From Candidatus Woesearchaeota archaeon (GTDB lineage Archaea > Nanobdellota > Nanobdellia > Woesearchaeales > WJKV01), in the NCBI GenBank assembly GCA_019323355.1, contig JAHWHI010000053.1, forward strand, positions 1 to 12,170: a DNA stretch of 12,170 nt. The letters run 5' to 3'. Below the pieces are notes generated by a model. The model ran no database searches, was not told where the DNA came from, and saw only the letters and a program-made list of their open reading frames with translations. A program made the position numbers and the translations under genes. Numbering within the stretch: the first letter of the stretch is position 1; every line of letters starts with the position of its first letter. Below, one piece after another: positions 6,687 to 11,464 of the stretch.

Positions 6687-6745
6687 AAATAGATCCGGCA
6701 AAGCTGGACAGAAAAAAGGCAACCGCCAAAAAAACTTTTTCTACA
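6687..6745 (+). ncRNA. Candidate structured leader or small RNA
   Basis: Starting about 26 nt after a TATA-like box, the sequence can form a 6-bp stem (6694-6699 with 6703-6708, AAA loop, one G-T pair). A second hairpin has inner stem GGC (6718-6720) with GCC (6725-6727) and an outer 7-bp stem agaaaaa (6710-6716) with tttttct (6736-6742). The T-run at 6736-6740 could terminate a short RNA. No known RNA family is recognised; it is neither a tRNA nor a clear C/D or H/ACA guide. It may equally be the long 5' leader of the small ORF at 6814. Confidence 0.3.
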
Positions 6746-6813
6746 AACTAAAATGAGAGCAGATTATATTCTTCACTTTTGTGAAAAAAGTCTTAAAAAA
6801 CGGGGTGTGTAAT

Positions 6814-6855
6814 ATGGCAAAGAAAAAAGCAAAAAAAGCAAAAAAGAAAAAATAA
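6814..6855 (+). CDS. Putative Lys/Ala-rich micropeptide (13 aa)
   Basis: The ORF encodes MAKKKAKKAKKKK, with nine lysines and three alanines. A purine-rich ggggtgt at 6802-6808 precedes the ATG by five bases and could act as a Shine-Dalgarno. The same Lys/Ala pattern forms the tail of the membrane protein at 10420-10635. Such a peptide would be strongly positive and might bind nucleic acid or an acidic partner, but that is inference. The ORF is so short that chance is a real alternative; the promoter upstream and hairpins on both sides are the reasons to list it. Confidence 0.4.
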   Translation: MAKKKAKKAKKKK

Positions 6856-6857
6856 TC

Positions 6858-6909
6858 CGGTTAGTATAACCGTTATGGCTTAACGCCAATTTATTTATTT
6901 TATTTTTTC
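6858..6909 (+). terminator. Hairpin pair plus T-rich tract (terminator or attenuator)
   Basis: Immediately after the 13-codon ORF, cggtta (6858-6863) pairs perfectly with taaccg (6867-6872) across a GTA loop. A second stem, cgtta (6871-6875) with taacg (6881-6885), overlaps it by two bases, so the two compete. An alternative tggc/gcca stem is at 6876-6879 and 6885-6888. A T-rich tract runs to 6908. This looks like a terminator or a conditional read-through element before the ORF at 6929. Confidence 0.5.
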
Positions 6910-6928
6910 CTGAAAAGAGGGGATTCAG

Positions 6929-7039
6929 ATGGGGATAAGTATCCAACAAAAAGAAGCTGAAAAAAGAAGGGCTCAGGAACTGAAACAGAAAAAGGAACAG
7001 GCAGCTCTTGAAAGGAAATCAGCTAAAAATAGGAGGTAA
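6929..7039 (+). CDS. Charged helical microprotein (36 aa)
   Basis: The ORF starts MGISIQQKEAEKRRAQELKQ and continues with KKEQAALERK to the end SAKNRR. A Shine-Dalgarno-like gagggga at 6917-6923 precedes the ATG by five bases. The sequence from residue 6 on is a continuous Lys/Glu/Arg/Ala/Gln helix predictor with no Pro or Gly, suggesting a single charged helix or coiled coil. Its last codons AGG AGG TAA double as the Shine-Dalgarno of the next ORF, strong evidence that both are translated. No family is recognised. Confidence 0.65.
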   Translation: MGISIQQKEAEKRRAQELKQKKEQAALERKSAKNRR

Positions 7040-7044
7040 TCAAA

Positions 7045-7137
7045 ATGAAATTGTGGGGCAAAAAGCAGAAAGATGAGTTTGACGATGATGACGACAGCAG
7101 TGATGACGATGAAGAAGATGAATTCGAAGACGAATAG
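7045..7137 (+). CDS. Asp/Glu-rich microprotein (30 aa)
   Basis: The ORF starts MKLWGKKQKDEFDDDDDSSD and continues as an almost purely acidic tail: of the last 20 residues, 17 are Asp or Glu. A perfect AGGAGGT at 7031-7037 lies seven bases before the ATG and overlaps the end of the preceding ORF, so the two are very likely translationally coupled. A T-rich stretch follows the stop. The basic head (KLWGKKQK) with acidic tail resembles proteins that shield basic partners or bind cations, but no family is recognised and function is unknown. Confidence 0.68.
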   Translation: MKLWGKKQKDEFDDDDDSSDDDEEDEFEDE

Positions 7138-7147
7138 ATAAGAGTAA

Positions 7148-7190
7148 TTTTTTGATTTGTTTCTTGGTTTTTTTATTGTTTCTTTTCTCC
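7148..7190 (+). terminator. T-rich terminator after the microprotein genes
   Basis: Several T-runs (7149-7154, 7168-7174 region, then tttcttttctcc) follow the stop at 7137. Archaeal transcription commonly ends at such U-tracts without a hairpin. The tract overlaps the 3' end of the convergent VOC gene. Confidence 0.5.
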
Positions 7191-7598
7191 TAAATCTTCT
7201 GCAAACCTTAGCAGATACCCGTCGGGATCCATTACAAGCATCTCTCTATTTCCTACAAATATATCATCCTTCTTGTACCAGTTCTCCTTTGGCATCATCC
7301 TTATCTGATAATTGTTTTTCTGAAGATCTTTTACAATCGCATCAACATCATCCACTTCTATCTGGAAATTTATCCCCCTGCCAAACGGATGCTCAAGCTT
7401 TCCTGTCTGCCATGCATCATTCCTCTCTTTGTTTCCTTTCTTGATTTCTTCTATCATTATCTGCGATCCCTGGAACGAGAGAAATGTGAATCTTTCGCGA
7501 GTATACTCTACCTTGAAGCCCAGGATATCTCTGTAGAACTCGAGGCTCTTCTTCATGTCTGCCACAGACAACTCAGGTATGAGTTTGTTAAATTTCAT
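7173..7598 (-). CDS. VOC-superfamily (glyoxalase/bleomycin-resistance fold) protein
   Basis: The 141-residue protein has the two beta-alpha-beta-beta-beta halves of the vicinal-oxygen-chelate fold. The first half has IPELSVADMKKSLEFYRDIL then GFKVEY and FTFLSFQGSQIMIEE. The second half has INFQIEVDDVDAIVKDLQ and ends REMLVMDPDGYLLRFAEDLG, the typical DPDG strand-turn. The usual metal-binding Glu of the last strand (as in LIEF) is Arg here (LLRF) and the first-half His is absent, so a non-metal, ligand-binding or bleomycin-resistance-type role seems more likely than glyoxalase I activity. The ATG at 7598 has ggagat at 7602-7607 as Shine-Dalgarno, and a TATA box at 7618-7629. Substrate is unknown. 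Confidence 0.9.
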   Translation of the reverse strand: MKFNKLIPELSVADMKKSLEFYRDILGFKVEYTRERFTFLSFQGSQIMIEEIKKGNKERNDAWQTGKLEHPFGRGINFQIEVDDVDAIVKDLQKNNYQIRMMPKENWYKKDDIFVGNREMLVMDPDGYLLRFAEDLGEKKQ

Positions 7599-7617
7599 AT
7601 ATCTCCAGATGCTCAGA

Positions 7618-7629
7618 CTATATATAAAG
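7618..7629 (-). promoter_or_regulatory. TATA box for the VOC gene
   Basis: On the minus strand this is ctttatatatag, the strongest TATA match in the window. Its centre is about 26 nt from the ATG, so transcription might start at the ATG or a few bases earlier; in the latter case part of the ggagat is included. Confidence 0.6.
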
Positions 7630-7679
7630 GTTATCGTGAGAACTATATCGTGCGAAGATTAACAGTGTTATTCTAAAGA

Positions 7680-7687
7680 TTAATATA
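7680..7687 (+). promoter_or_regulatory. TATA box for the membrane regulator gene
   Basis: The sequence ttaatata is centred near 7684, about 26 nt before the ATG at 7710. No Shine-Dalgarno is present, so a leaderless mRNA is predicted. It forms a divergent promoter pair with the VOC gene. Confidence 0.5.
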
Positions 7688-7709
7688 CTATTGCTGCATT
7701 ATATGACCT

Positions 7710-8225
7710 ATGGATAATAAACGATTGGGAGTAGTATTGATCCTTATCTGCATAGCACTAGGTTTTGTAGTGTTTGCATTCAACACAGAACTCAGCAAGC
7801 ATGCAGAGGCGAGCTGTGACTGTGACATCATGGAAGAGGGAGGTTTCTGCCCGCACGAGGCTGGTACATCCTGGCAGACTTATCTCGGCATCATAATCAT
7901 AAGTGGAATGGCAGCACTCGGAATTTATCTTTTATTTTTTGAGAAATCCCAGAGAGCAATAATCTCTACGCTTGAAAAGCAGAAACATATCCAAGTTGGA
8001 GAAGAAAGGTTTGATATCCTGCTCAAAGGCTTGAACCAAGACGAGCAGAAAGTACTGAAAGCAGTCAAGGAACAGGACGGTATAACACAGCAGACATTGA
8101 GATTAAGGACAGACCTTCACAAATCAAAGTTAAGCATAATCCTTGACAGCCTGGAAAAGAAAGGCCTTGTGGCAAAAGTCCAGAAAGGAAAGACCAACCA
8201 GATTTTTCTGAAAATCGGGATATAA
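7710..8225 (+). CDS. Membrane-anchored winged-helix regulator with external Cys/His loop
   Basis: The 171-residue protein has two hydrophobic spans (about 6-25 and 58-78). Between them lies a loop with H31, C36-D-C38, C47 and H49 (ASCDCDIMEEGGFCPHE). Residues 80-104 form a charged linker, and 105-170 look like a MarR/TrmB-type winged helix: LNQDEQKVLKAVKEQDGITQ, then QTLRLRTDLHKSKLSIILDS as the recognition-helix region, LEKKGLVAKVQKGK and a final strand. With the positive-inside pattern of DNKR at the N-terminus, the loop should be outside and the DNA-binding domain inside. A one-component transmembrane regulator sensing metal or redox state through the loop is a reasonable inference; targets are unknown. 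The Cys-rich secreted protein at 8339 is its immediate downstream neighbour, but with its own promoter. Confidence 0.88.
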   Translation: MDNKRLGVVLILICIALGFVVFAFNTELSKHAEASCDCDIMEEGGFCPHEAGTSWQTYLGIIIISGMAALGIYLLFFEKSQRAIISTLEKQKHIQVGEERFDILLKGLNQDEQKVLKAVKEQDGITQQTLRLRTDLHKSKLSIILDSLEKKGLVAKVQKGKTNQIFLKIGI

Positions 8226-8284
8226 ACGATAATTCTCGTGAATTCTTAAGTTTCCGCTGGTTTTTAGGGTTCAGTTTCACGACT

Positions 8285-8296
8285 AAAATCTATATC
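8285..8296 (+). promoter_or_regulatory. TATA box for the Cys-rich protein
   Basis: The sequence aaaatctatatc predicts a start near 8317 and a leader of about 22 nt carrying gaggtga at 8328-8334. Confidence 0.45.
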
Positions 8297-8338
8297 AAAG
8301 CATGCTCTTCCTAATAGAAAACATTGAGAGGTGAAACA

Positions 8339-8557
8339 ATGAACAAGACATTACTGATAGGATTTGTTGTTGTGGCTGTATTGGTAGCTAGCATGGTATT
8401 TGTATCTGCGAGCAATCAAGCTGAAGACATAGCAACAGAAGAGAACACAGTTGTTGTTGCAGGCTCAACCTGCGGTGCAGGAGCTTGCGGCGCTGGAACT
8501 TGCGATGGATCCTGTGGCGGATCATGCGGAGTCCCTAGCTGTGGATGTGGAGGATAA
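8339..8557 (+). CDS. Secreted or membrane-anchored Gly/Cys-rich miniprotein (72 aa)
   Basis: A strong Shine-Dalgarno gaggtga at 8328-8334 selects the ATG at 8339 over the upstream in-frame TTG at 8324. Residues 1-24 are a hydrophobic signal or anchor (NKTLLIGFVVVAVLVASMVF, then VSA). An acidic linker follows, then a tail with seven cysteines at 45, 50, 55, 59, 63, 68 and 70, spaced by 4, 4, 3, 3, 4 and 1 residues and almost only Gly, Ala, Ser and Thr between them. Possible roles are metal binding (metallothionein-like), a disulfide-rich secreted peptide, or a precursor peptide of a modified product; no maturation enzyme is seen in the window. The family is unknown. A poly-T terminator follows directly. 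Confidence 0.85.
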   Translation: MNKTLLIGFVVVAVLVASMVFVSASNQAEDIATEENTVVVAGSTCGAGACGAGTCDGSCGGSCGVPSCGCGG

Positions 8558-8574
8558 TTTTTTCTTTTTTTTTA
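8558..8574 (+). terminator. Poly-T terminator after the Cys-rich gene
   Basis: A nearly pure T tract starts at the base after the stop codon (ttttttctttttttttatt), typical of intrinsic archaeal U-tract termination. Confidence 0.65.
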
Positions 8575-8645
8575 TTCCCAAACTTTATAGTGCGGAAAAT
8601 TTTTATAGCTATATTTAAAATATATTATCTTATTTCTGGGAAAAA

Positions 8646-8672
8646 GCTTATATATGTCCGAGCCTATATATA
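8646..8672 (+). promoter_or_regulatory. Two tandem TATA boxes
   Basis: gcttatatat (8646-8655) and cctatatata (8663-8672) are 17 nt apart. The first predicts a start near 8677 that includes the gaggt Shine-Dalgarno; the second predicts a start at about 8694, exactly at the ATG. Confidence 0.5.
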
Positions 8673-8693
8673 ACCAAAAAGAGGTTGATTGAA

Positions 8694-9086
8694 ATGAAAA
8701 AAAGATATTCGCATATCGATTTCAAACCGCCGAAATCTGTCAGTGCAGCTGCAAAAAGAGGTTTAGAATTGAGGAAAAAATTCAAGCGGGGCGGACTTTC
8801 TTCTATAACTGCTGGAAAACTTGGGATTGGTTCAGGTATAGTACGTGCAACTAATCTTGCAAGAAGAAGTAAGATGTCGCCTAGCACTGTGAAACGTATG
8901 AAGAATTATTTTACAAGACATCAAAGAGATAAAAGACCTGGATGGTCAAATCCAAAAAATCCCTCTAATGGTTATATTGCTTGGTTACTGTGGGGCGGAG
9001 ATCCGGGGTTTGCATGGGCAAAGAAGATAGTAAAACAAATGAAGGCTGCTGATGAAAAGTACAAAAAAAATAAGAAAAGTCGTTGA
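8694..9086 (+). CDS. Protein with phage-associated basic WGGD-type domain
   Basis: The 130-residue protein is basic and soluble. Its central part has an ordered set of short motifs: SAAAKRGLELRKKFKRGG (17-34), GSGIVRATNLARR (47-59), SPSTVKRMKNYFTRHQRDK (62-80), then SNGYIAWLLWGGDPGFAWAKK (91-111) and a Lys-rich tail. From memory, this arrangement (ARAR-like, S-x-x-T-x-KRM-x-x-[FY]F-x-RH, then WGGDxGxxWA) recurs in proteins coded next to phage structural or packaging genes; I cannot name the Pfam entry and the function is not established. The start at 8694 is favoured over the in-frame TTG at 8685 because gaggt (8681-8685) is correctly spaced only for the ATG. It overlaps the TspO gene by 35 nt. 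It may be a domesticated phage gene, but no other phage genes are nearby. Confidence 0.82.
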   Translation: MKKRYSHIDFKPPKSVSAAAKRGLELRKKFKRGGLSSITAGKLGIGSGIVRATNLARRSKMSPSTVKRMKNYFTRHQRDKRPGWSNPKNPSNGYIAWLLWGGDPGFAWAKKIVKQMKAADEKYKKNKKSR

Positions 9087-9540
9087 ACTGCTAATAGCTA
9101 TTATAATCTGCAATATCGCAGGCGTAATCGGCGCTATCTTTACTTCGCCATCAGTCAGGACATGGTATACGACAATACAGAAGCCGAGCTTTTCTCCGCC
9201 AAATTGGATATTCGGACCGGTTTGGACAACATTGTTCATCCTCATGGGTATATCTCTGTTTCTTATCTGGGACAAAGGCCTGAAAAACAAGAATGTCAAG
9301 ACAGCATTGATCTTCTTTATCATACAATTGGTTCTGAACACTTTATGGTCCATACTGTTCTTTGGCCTGAAGAATCCGCTCTACGCATTCATTGAATTAA
9401 TTGTATTGTGGGTGATGATATTGCTTACAATAATTACAGCATACAAAGTATCAAAGCCAGCAGCCTATCTCCTGATACCGTATATACTCTGGGTAAGTTT
9501 TGCAGGTTTTCTTAATCTGATGATAATACTGCTGAACTGA
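9052..9540 (+). CDS. tspO: TspO/MBR family membrane protein
   Basis: The 162-residue protein has about five membrane spans and all family signatures: WYTTIQKPSFSPPNWIFGPV (39-57), WTTLFILMGISLFLIW (58-73), QLVLNTLWSILFFG (92-105) and PYILWVSFAGFLN (143-155). TspO/MBR proteins sit in the membrane and bind tetrapyrroles or other hydrophobic ligands; in bacteria they act in oxygen, light or stress responses. Length is normal for the family. The start overlaps the preceding gene by 35 nt in another frame and has only a weak purine stretch (gaagg) before it, so translation is probably coupled. The coupling to a phage-domain gene is unusual and gives no clear hint about ligand. Confidence 0.93.
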   Translation: MKSTKKIRKVVELLIAIIICNIAGVIGAIFTSPSVRTWYTTIQKPSFSPPNWIFGPVWTTLFILMGISLFLIWDKGLKNKNVKTALIFFIIQLVLNTLWSILFFGLKNPLYAFIELIVLWVMILLTIITAYKVSKPAAYLLIPYILWVSFAGFLNLMIILLN

Positions 9541-9549
9541 TAGAAACAC

Positions 9550-9569
9550 TTTTAAATAGGTAATATTTA
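9550..9569 (+). promoter_or_regulatory. Promoter of the MscS gene
   Basis: Two TATA-like boxes, tttaaatagg (9551-9560) and taatattta (9561-9569), lie upstream of the ATG at 9589. The second gives a leaderless start; the first gives a leader of about 9 nt. The gagg just before the ATG is too close to act as a Shine-Dalgarno. Confidence 0.45.
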
Positions 9570-9588
9570 GATACTACTGAAAAAGAGG

Positions 9589-10413
9589 ATGGTAGATTTC
9601 AATTCAATTTCACAAGGGGTTCTTAGCATAGTAAAGCTAGTCCATCTAAGACCATATTTTCCATTGATACGCGCAGTGATCACTGTAATAATCATACTTC
9701 TTATATTCAATTTCATAAGAAGAAAGGTAAGGGACAAGCTGCTTGCAAAGGCAAGATCAAAGAAGCACAGGTCAGACATTGAGATTGTCTCTAAATTCAT
9801 CAAATACATATTTTATGTTGCAGTTATTGTAGCTGCATTCTTCTCATATGTCGGTTCGTGGGCTGGATTGGGATTGACAGCAGGGCTTTTCTCAGCAGCT
9901 CTTGGTTGGGCATTGCAGAGACCTATCGTGGGTATTGCAGGATGGCTGATCCTTGTGCTCAAAAGACCGTTCCAGATCGGCGACCATGTCATGATCGGAA
10001 CAGAAGAAGGGGATGTAAAGCATTTCACCATAACGCACATTGTCCTTGACTATTATGGCCGGGAGATATCAATCCCTAACTCAGTCATATTTGAACAGAA
10101 CATAAAGAATCTTACAGCAACACACGAGTTTGTCATAGACAAGATAGGATTCAAGATAAGCTACAAGAGCAATCTTGACAAGGCTGTGAAGATCGCTTTA
10201 GAAGCAGCAAAAAAACATACCAAAGAGTTCCAGGACGGGCTTCAAACACAACCTGAAGAGACTGTAAGCTTCAGCACTAATGGTGTCCCTTACGGAGTTC
10301 TTGTAGAGATATATTTTCCTTCTTCTGCAAAGAGGATGTTTGAGATCTCAACTAAGATTTCAAAAGAGATTTTCAATAATATTAAGAAAGCCAAGGGAAT
10401 AGATCTGGTCTGA
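9589..10413 (+). CDS. mscS: MscS-family mechanosensitive channel
   Basis: The 274-residue protein has a short N-terminus, spans at about 25-43 and 70-90, and the pore helix TM3 at 92-122 (AGLGLTAGLFSAALGWALQR, followed by PIVGIAGWLILVLKRPF). After this comes the beta domain with FQIGDHVMIGTEEGDV, ITHIVLDYYGREISIPNSVI, and an alpha/beta C-terminal domain. It would open under membrane tension to release ions during hypo-osmotic shock. Length matches the E. coli MscS size class. The gene has its own promoter and converges on the Lys-tail gene with 6 nt between stops. Only 3 spans are expected, as in minimal MscS. Confidence 0.95.
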   Translation: MVDFNSISQGVLSIVKLVHLRPYFPLIRAVITVIIILLIFNFIRRKVRDKLLAKARSKKHRSDIEIVSKFIKYIFYVAVIVAAFFSYVGSWAGLGLTAGLFSAALGWALQRPIVGIAGWLILVLKRPFQIGDHVMIGTEEGDVKHFTITHIVLDYYGREISIPNSVIFEQNIKNLTATHEFVIDKIGFKISYKSNLDKAVKIALEAAKKHTKEFQDGLQTQPEETVSFSTNGVPYGVLVEIYFPSSAKRMFEISTKISKEIFNNIKKAKGIDLV

Positions 10414-10419
10414 TTAGAA

Positions 10420-10635
10420 TTATTTCTTCTTTGCTTTAGCTTTTTTCTTCTCTGCTTTGGTTTTTTTCTTTTCAAGCTTGTAATCGTATTTGCTCATTGC
10501 TCTCTTCTCTTCTGCTTTCTTCTTCCGCATCTTCTCTATTATCTGCATGCTAAGGTATCTGCCAAAGTATCCTACAAAGCCAGCTGCAAATACTATTGCT
10601 GTCCACTTGAGTATATTTACTGTAAGTTCATTCAT
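10420..10635 (-). CDS. Single-pass membrane protein with Lys/Ala-rich tail (71 aa)
   Basis: From the ATG at 10635 the protein has a short N-terminus, a hydrophobic span at about 7-30 (VNILKWTAIVFAAGFVGYFG), a basic juxtamembrane helix (EKMRKKKAEEKRAMSK) and a tail ending KAEKKKAKAKKK. With positive residues on the C-terminal side, the tail should be cytoplasmic. A longer start at a TTG (10644) is possible but has no support. No family is recognised. The Lys/Ala tail recalls the 13-aa micropeptide at 6814 and histone-like or nucleic-acid-binding tails; it might tether nucleic acid or an acidic partner to the membrane (inference). It lies downstream of the DUF378 gene, separated by a T-rich tract. 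Confidence 0.72.
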   Translation of the reverse strand: MNELTVNILKWTAIVFAAGFVGYFGRYLSMQIIEKMRKKKAEEKRAMSKYDYKLEKKKTKAEKKKAKAKKK

Positions 10636-10644
10636 TTTTAGCAA

Positions 10645-10679
10645 CCAAAATCAAAAGAAGAAAAAAAGAAAAAATTACT
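10645..10679 (-). terminator. U-rich tract after the DUF378 gene
   Basis: On the minus strand the bases after the DUF378 stop read as several T-runs interrupted by single C residues. This should terminate most of that transcript before the Lys-tail gene, unless read-through occurs. Confidence 0.5.
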
Positions 10680-10681
10680 AT

Positions 10682-10882
10682 TTATTTCTTTAGGATCATG
10701 TAGATTTTGTATAGACCTGCAAGACCTACAATGATGTATATTACTTTTAGCAGCATTGGAATTGATCCAAATATAGCTGCAAGCACATCGAATCCGAACA
10801 GACCAACTAGGCCCCAGTTCAATGCAGCAACAATTACAAGAATTACTACGATCCATTCAAGGATATTCATGTTTTTTGCCAT
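10682..10882 (-). CDS. DUF378 family small membrane protein
   Basis: The 66-residue protein has two spans (about 9-28 and 43-61) and the family signature ALNWGLVGLFGFDVLAAIFG (20-39), followed by VIYIIVGLAGLYKIYMI. DUF378 proteins are small, widely distributed membrane proteins of unknown function. A perfect Shine-Dalgarno ggaggtga at 10889-10896 selects the ATG at 10882 over a GTG one codon upstream. Two TATA-like boxes lie upstream (10906-10916 and 10926-10938); the farther one leaves room for the Shine-Dalgarno in the mRNA. Confidence 0.93.
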   Translation of the reverse strand: MAKNMNILEWIVVILVIVAALNWGLVGLFGFDVLAAIFGSIPMLLKVIYIIVGLAGLYKIYMILKK

Positions 10883-10905
10883 CACTTGTCACCTCCGTGA
10901 TATTG

Positions 10906-10938
10906 CTATATAAAATCGTTTTTCTCTTTTTAAATATT
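10906..10938 (-). promoter_or_regulatory. Promoter of the DUF378 gene
   Basis: Two AT-rich boxes are seen on the minus strand: attttatatag (10906-10916) and aaatatttaaaaag (10926-10938). Only the second predicts an mRNA that includes the Shine-Dalgarno. Confidence 0.45.
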
Positions 10939-10958
10939 TCTATTATTTGACAGAAAGA

Positions 10959-10968
10959 CTTATAAATA
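10959..10968 (+). promoter_or_regulatory. TATA box for the GNAT-methyltransferase pair
   Basis: cttataaata is centred near 10964, about 28 nt before the ATG at 10993. No Shine-Dalgarno precedes that ATG, consistent with a leaderless or nearly leaderless mRNA. Confidence 0.55.
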
Positions 10969-10992
10969 GGAAAATAGGCAGAACTGTATATT

Positions 10993-11460
10993 ATGAAGAT
11001 AAGAAGGCTGAAAAAAGAGGATATTAAACAATTGATGCTTCTGAGATTAAAATTATTCCTCAAATGGGATAAGATGGATCCTATTGACAAGATCGACCGC
11101 AAATATTTCAGATCACAAAAGCACTCTACGCTTCTGAACAAATGGATCAAAGATAAAAAACGATTGACACTAGTTGCAGAAGACGATGGAAAACTTGTTG
11201 GATATATGATGTCAACTATCACCGTGCGAGAATCCTTCCTGCAAAAGATAGGTTATCTAGCAGAGGCATGGATAGAACCAAAGTACAGAAAAAAAGGAAT
11301 AACAACAGAGTTTTTCAAGCAAACAAAACAATGGTTCAAGAAGCATAAACTAAAGTGGCTTATTGTTTCAACACATTCACTAGACAGCCAGGCAAACAAG
11401 TTCTGGAAAGGTCGAGGATTTAAAGAATTTAACAAAACATTTAAGATGAAAGCAAGGTAA
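10993..11460 (+). CDS. GNAT-family N-acetyltransferase
   Basis: The 155-residue protein follows the GNAT plan: an N-terminal strand (KIRRLKKEDIKQLMLLR), a central strand pair (LTLVAEDDGKLVGYMMSTI), the acetyl-CoA-binding motif A with IGYLAEAWIEPKYRKKGITT at 86-105, and C-terminal strand plus helix WLIVSTHSLDSQANKFWKGR with GFKEFNKTFKM. The pyrophosphate loop reads R99-K-K-G102-I-T104, with Thr where Gly or Ala is usual. It would move an acetyl group to an amine of a protein, peptide or small molecule; the substrate cannot be read from sequence. It is followed after 4 nt by a methyltransferase, so the two are almost certainly co-transcribed. Confidence 0.9.
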   Translation: MKIRRLKKEDIKQLMLLRLKLFLKWDKMDPIDKIDRKYFRSQKHSTLLNKWIKDKKRLTLVAEDDGKLVGYMMSTITVRESFLQKIGYLAEAWIEPKYRKKGITTEFFKQTKQWFKKHKLKWLIVSTHSLDSQANKFWKGRGFKEFNKTFKMKAR

Positions 11461-11464
11461 GACT

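Noticed and set aside
6687..6745. tRNA or C/D or H/ACA guide RNA in the hairpin region
   Set aside because: No tRNA arms, C/D boxes or ACA-tailed pseudouridylation pocket could be fitted; only kept as a generic structured-RNA candidate.
6753..6812. 19-codon ORF ending two bases before the Lys/Ala ORF
   Set aside because: It has no Shine-Dalgarno, unremarkable composition, and no independent support; possible as a leader peptide but not listed.
10290..10475. 61-codon Lys-rich minus-strand frame over the end of mscS
   Set aside because: It arises from the antisense of mscS plus the Lys-tail region in another frame and has no start signals.
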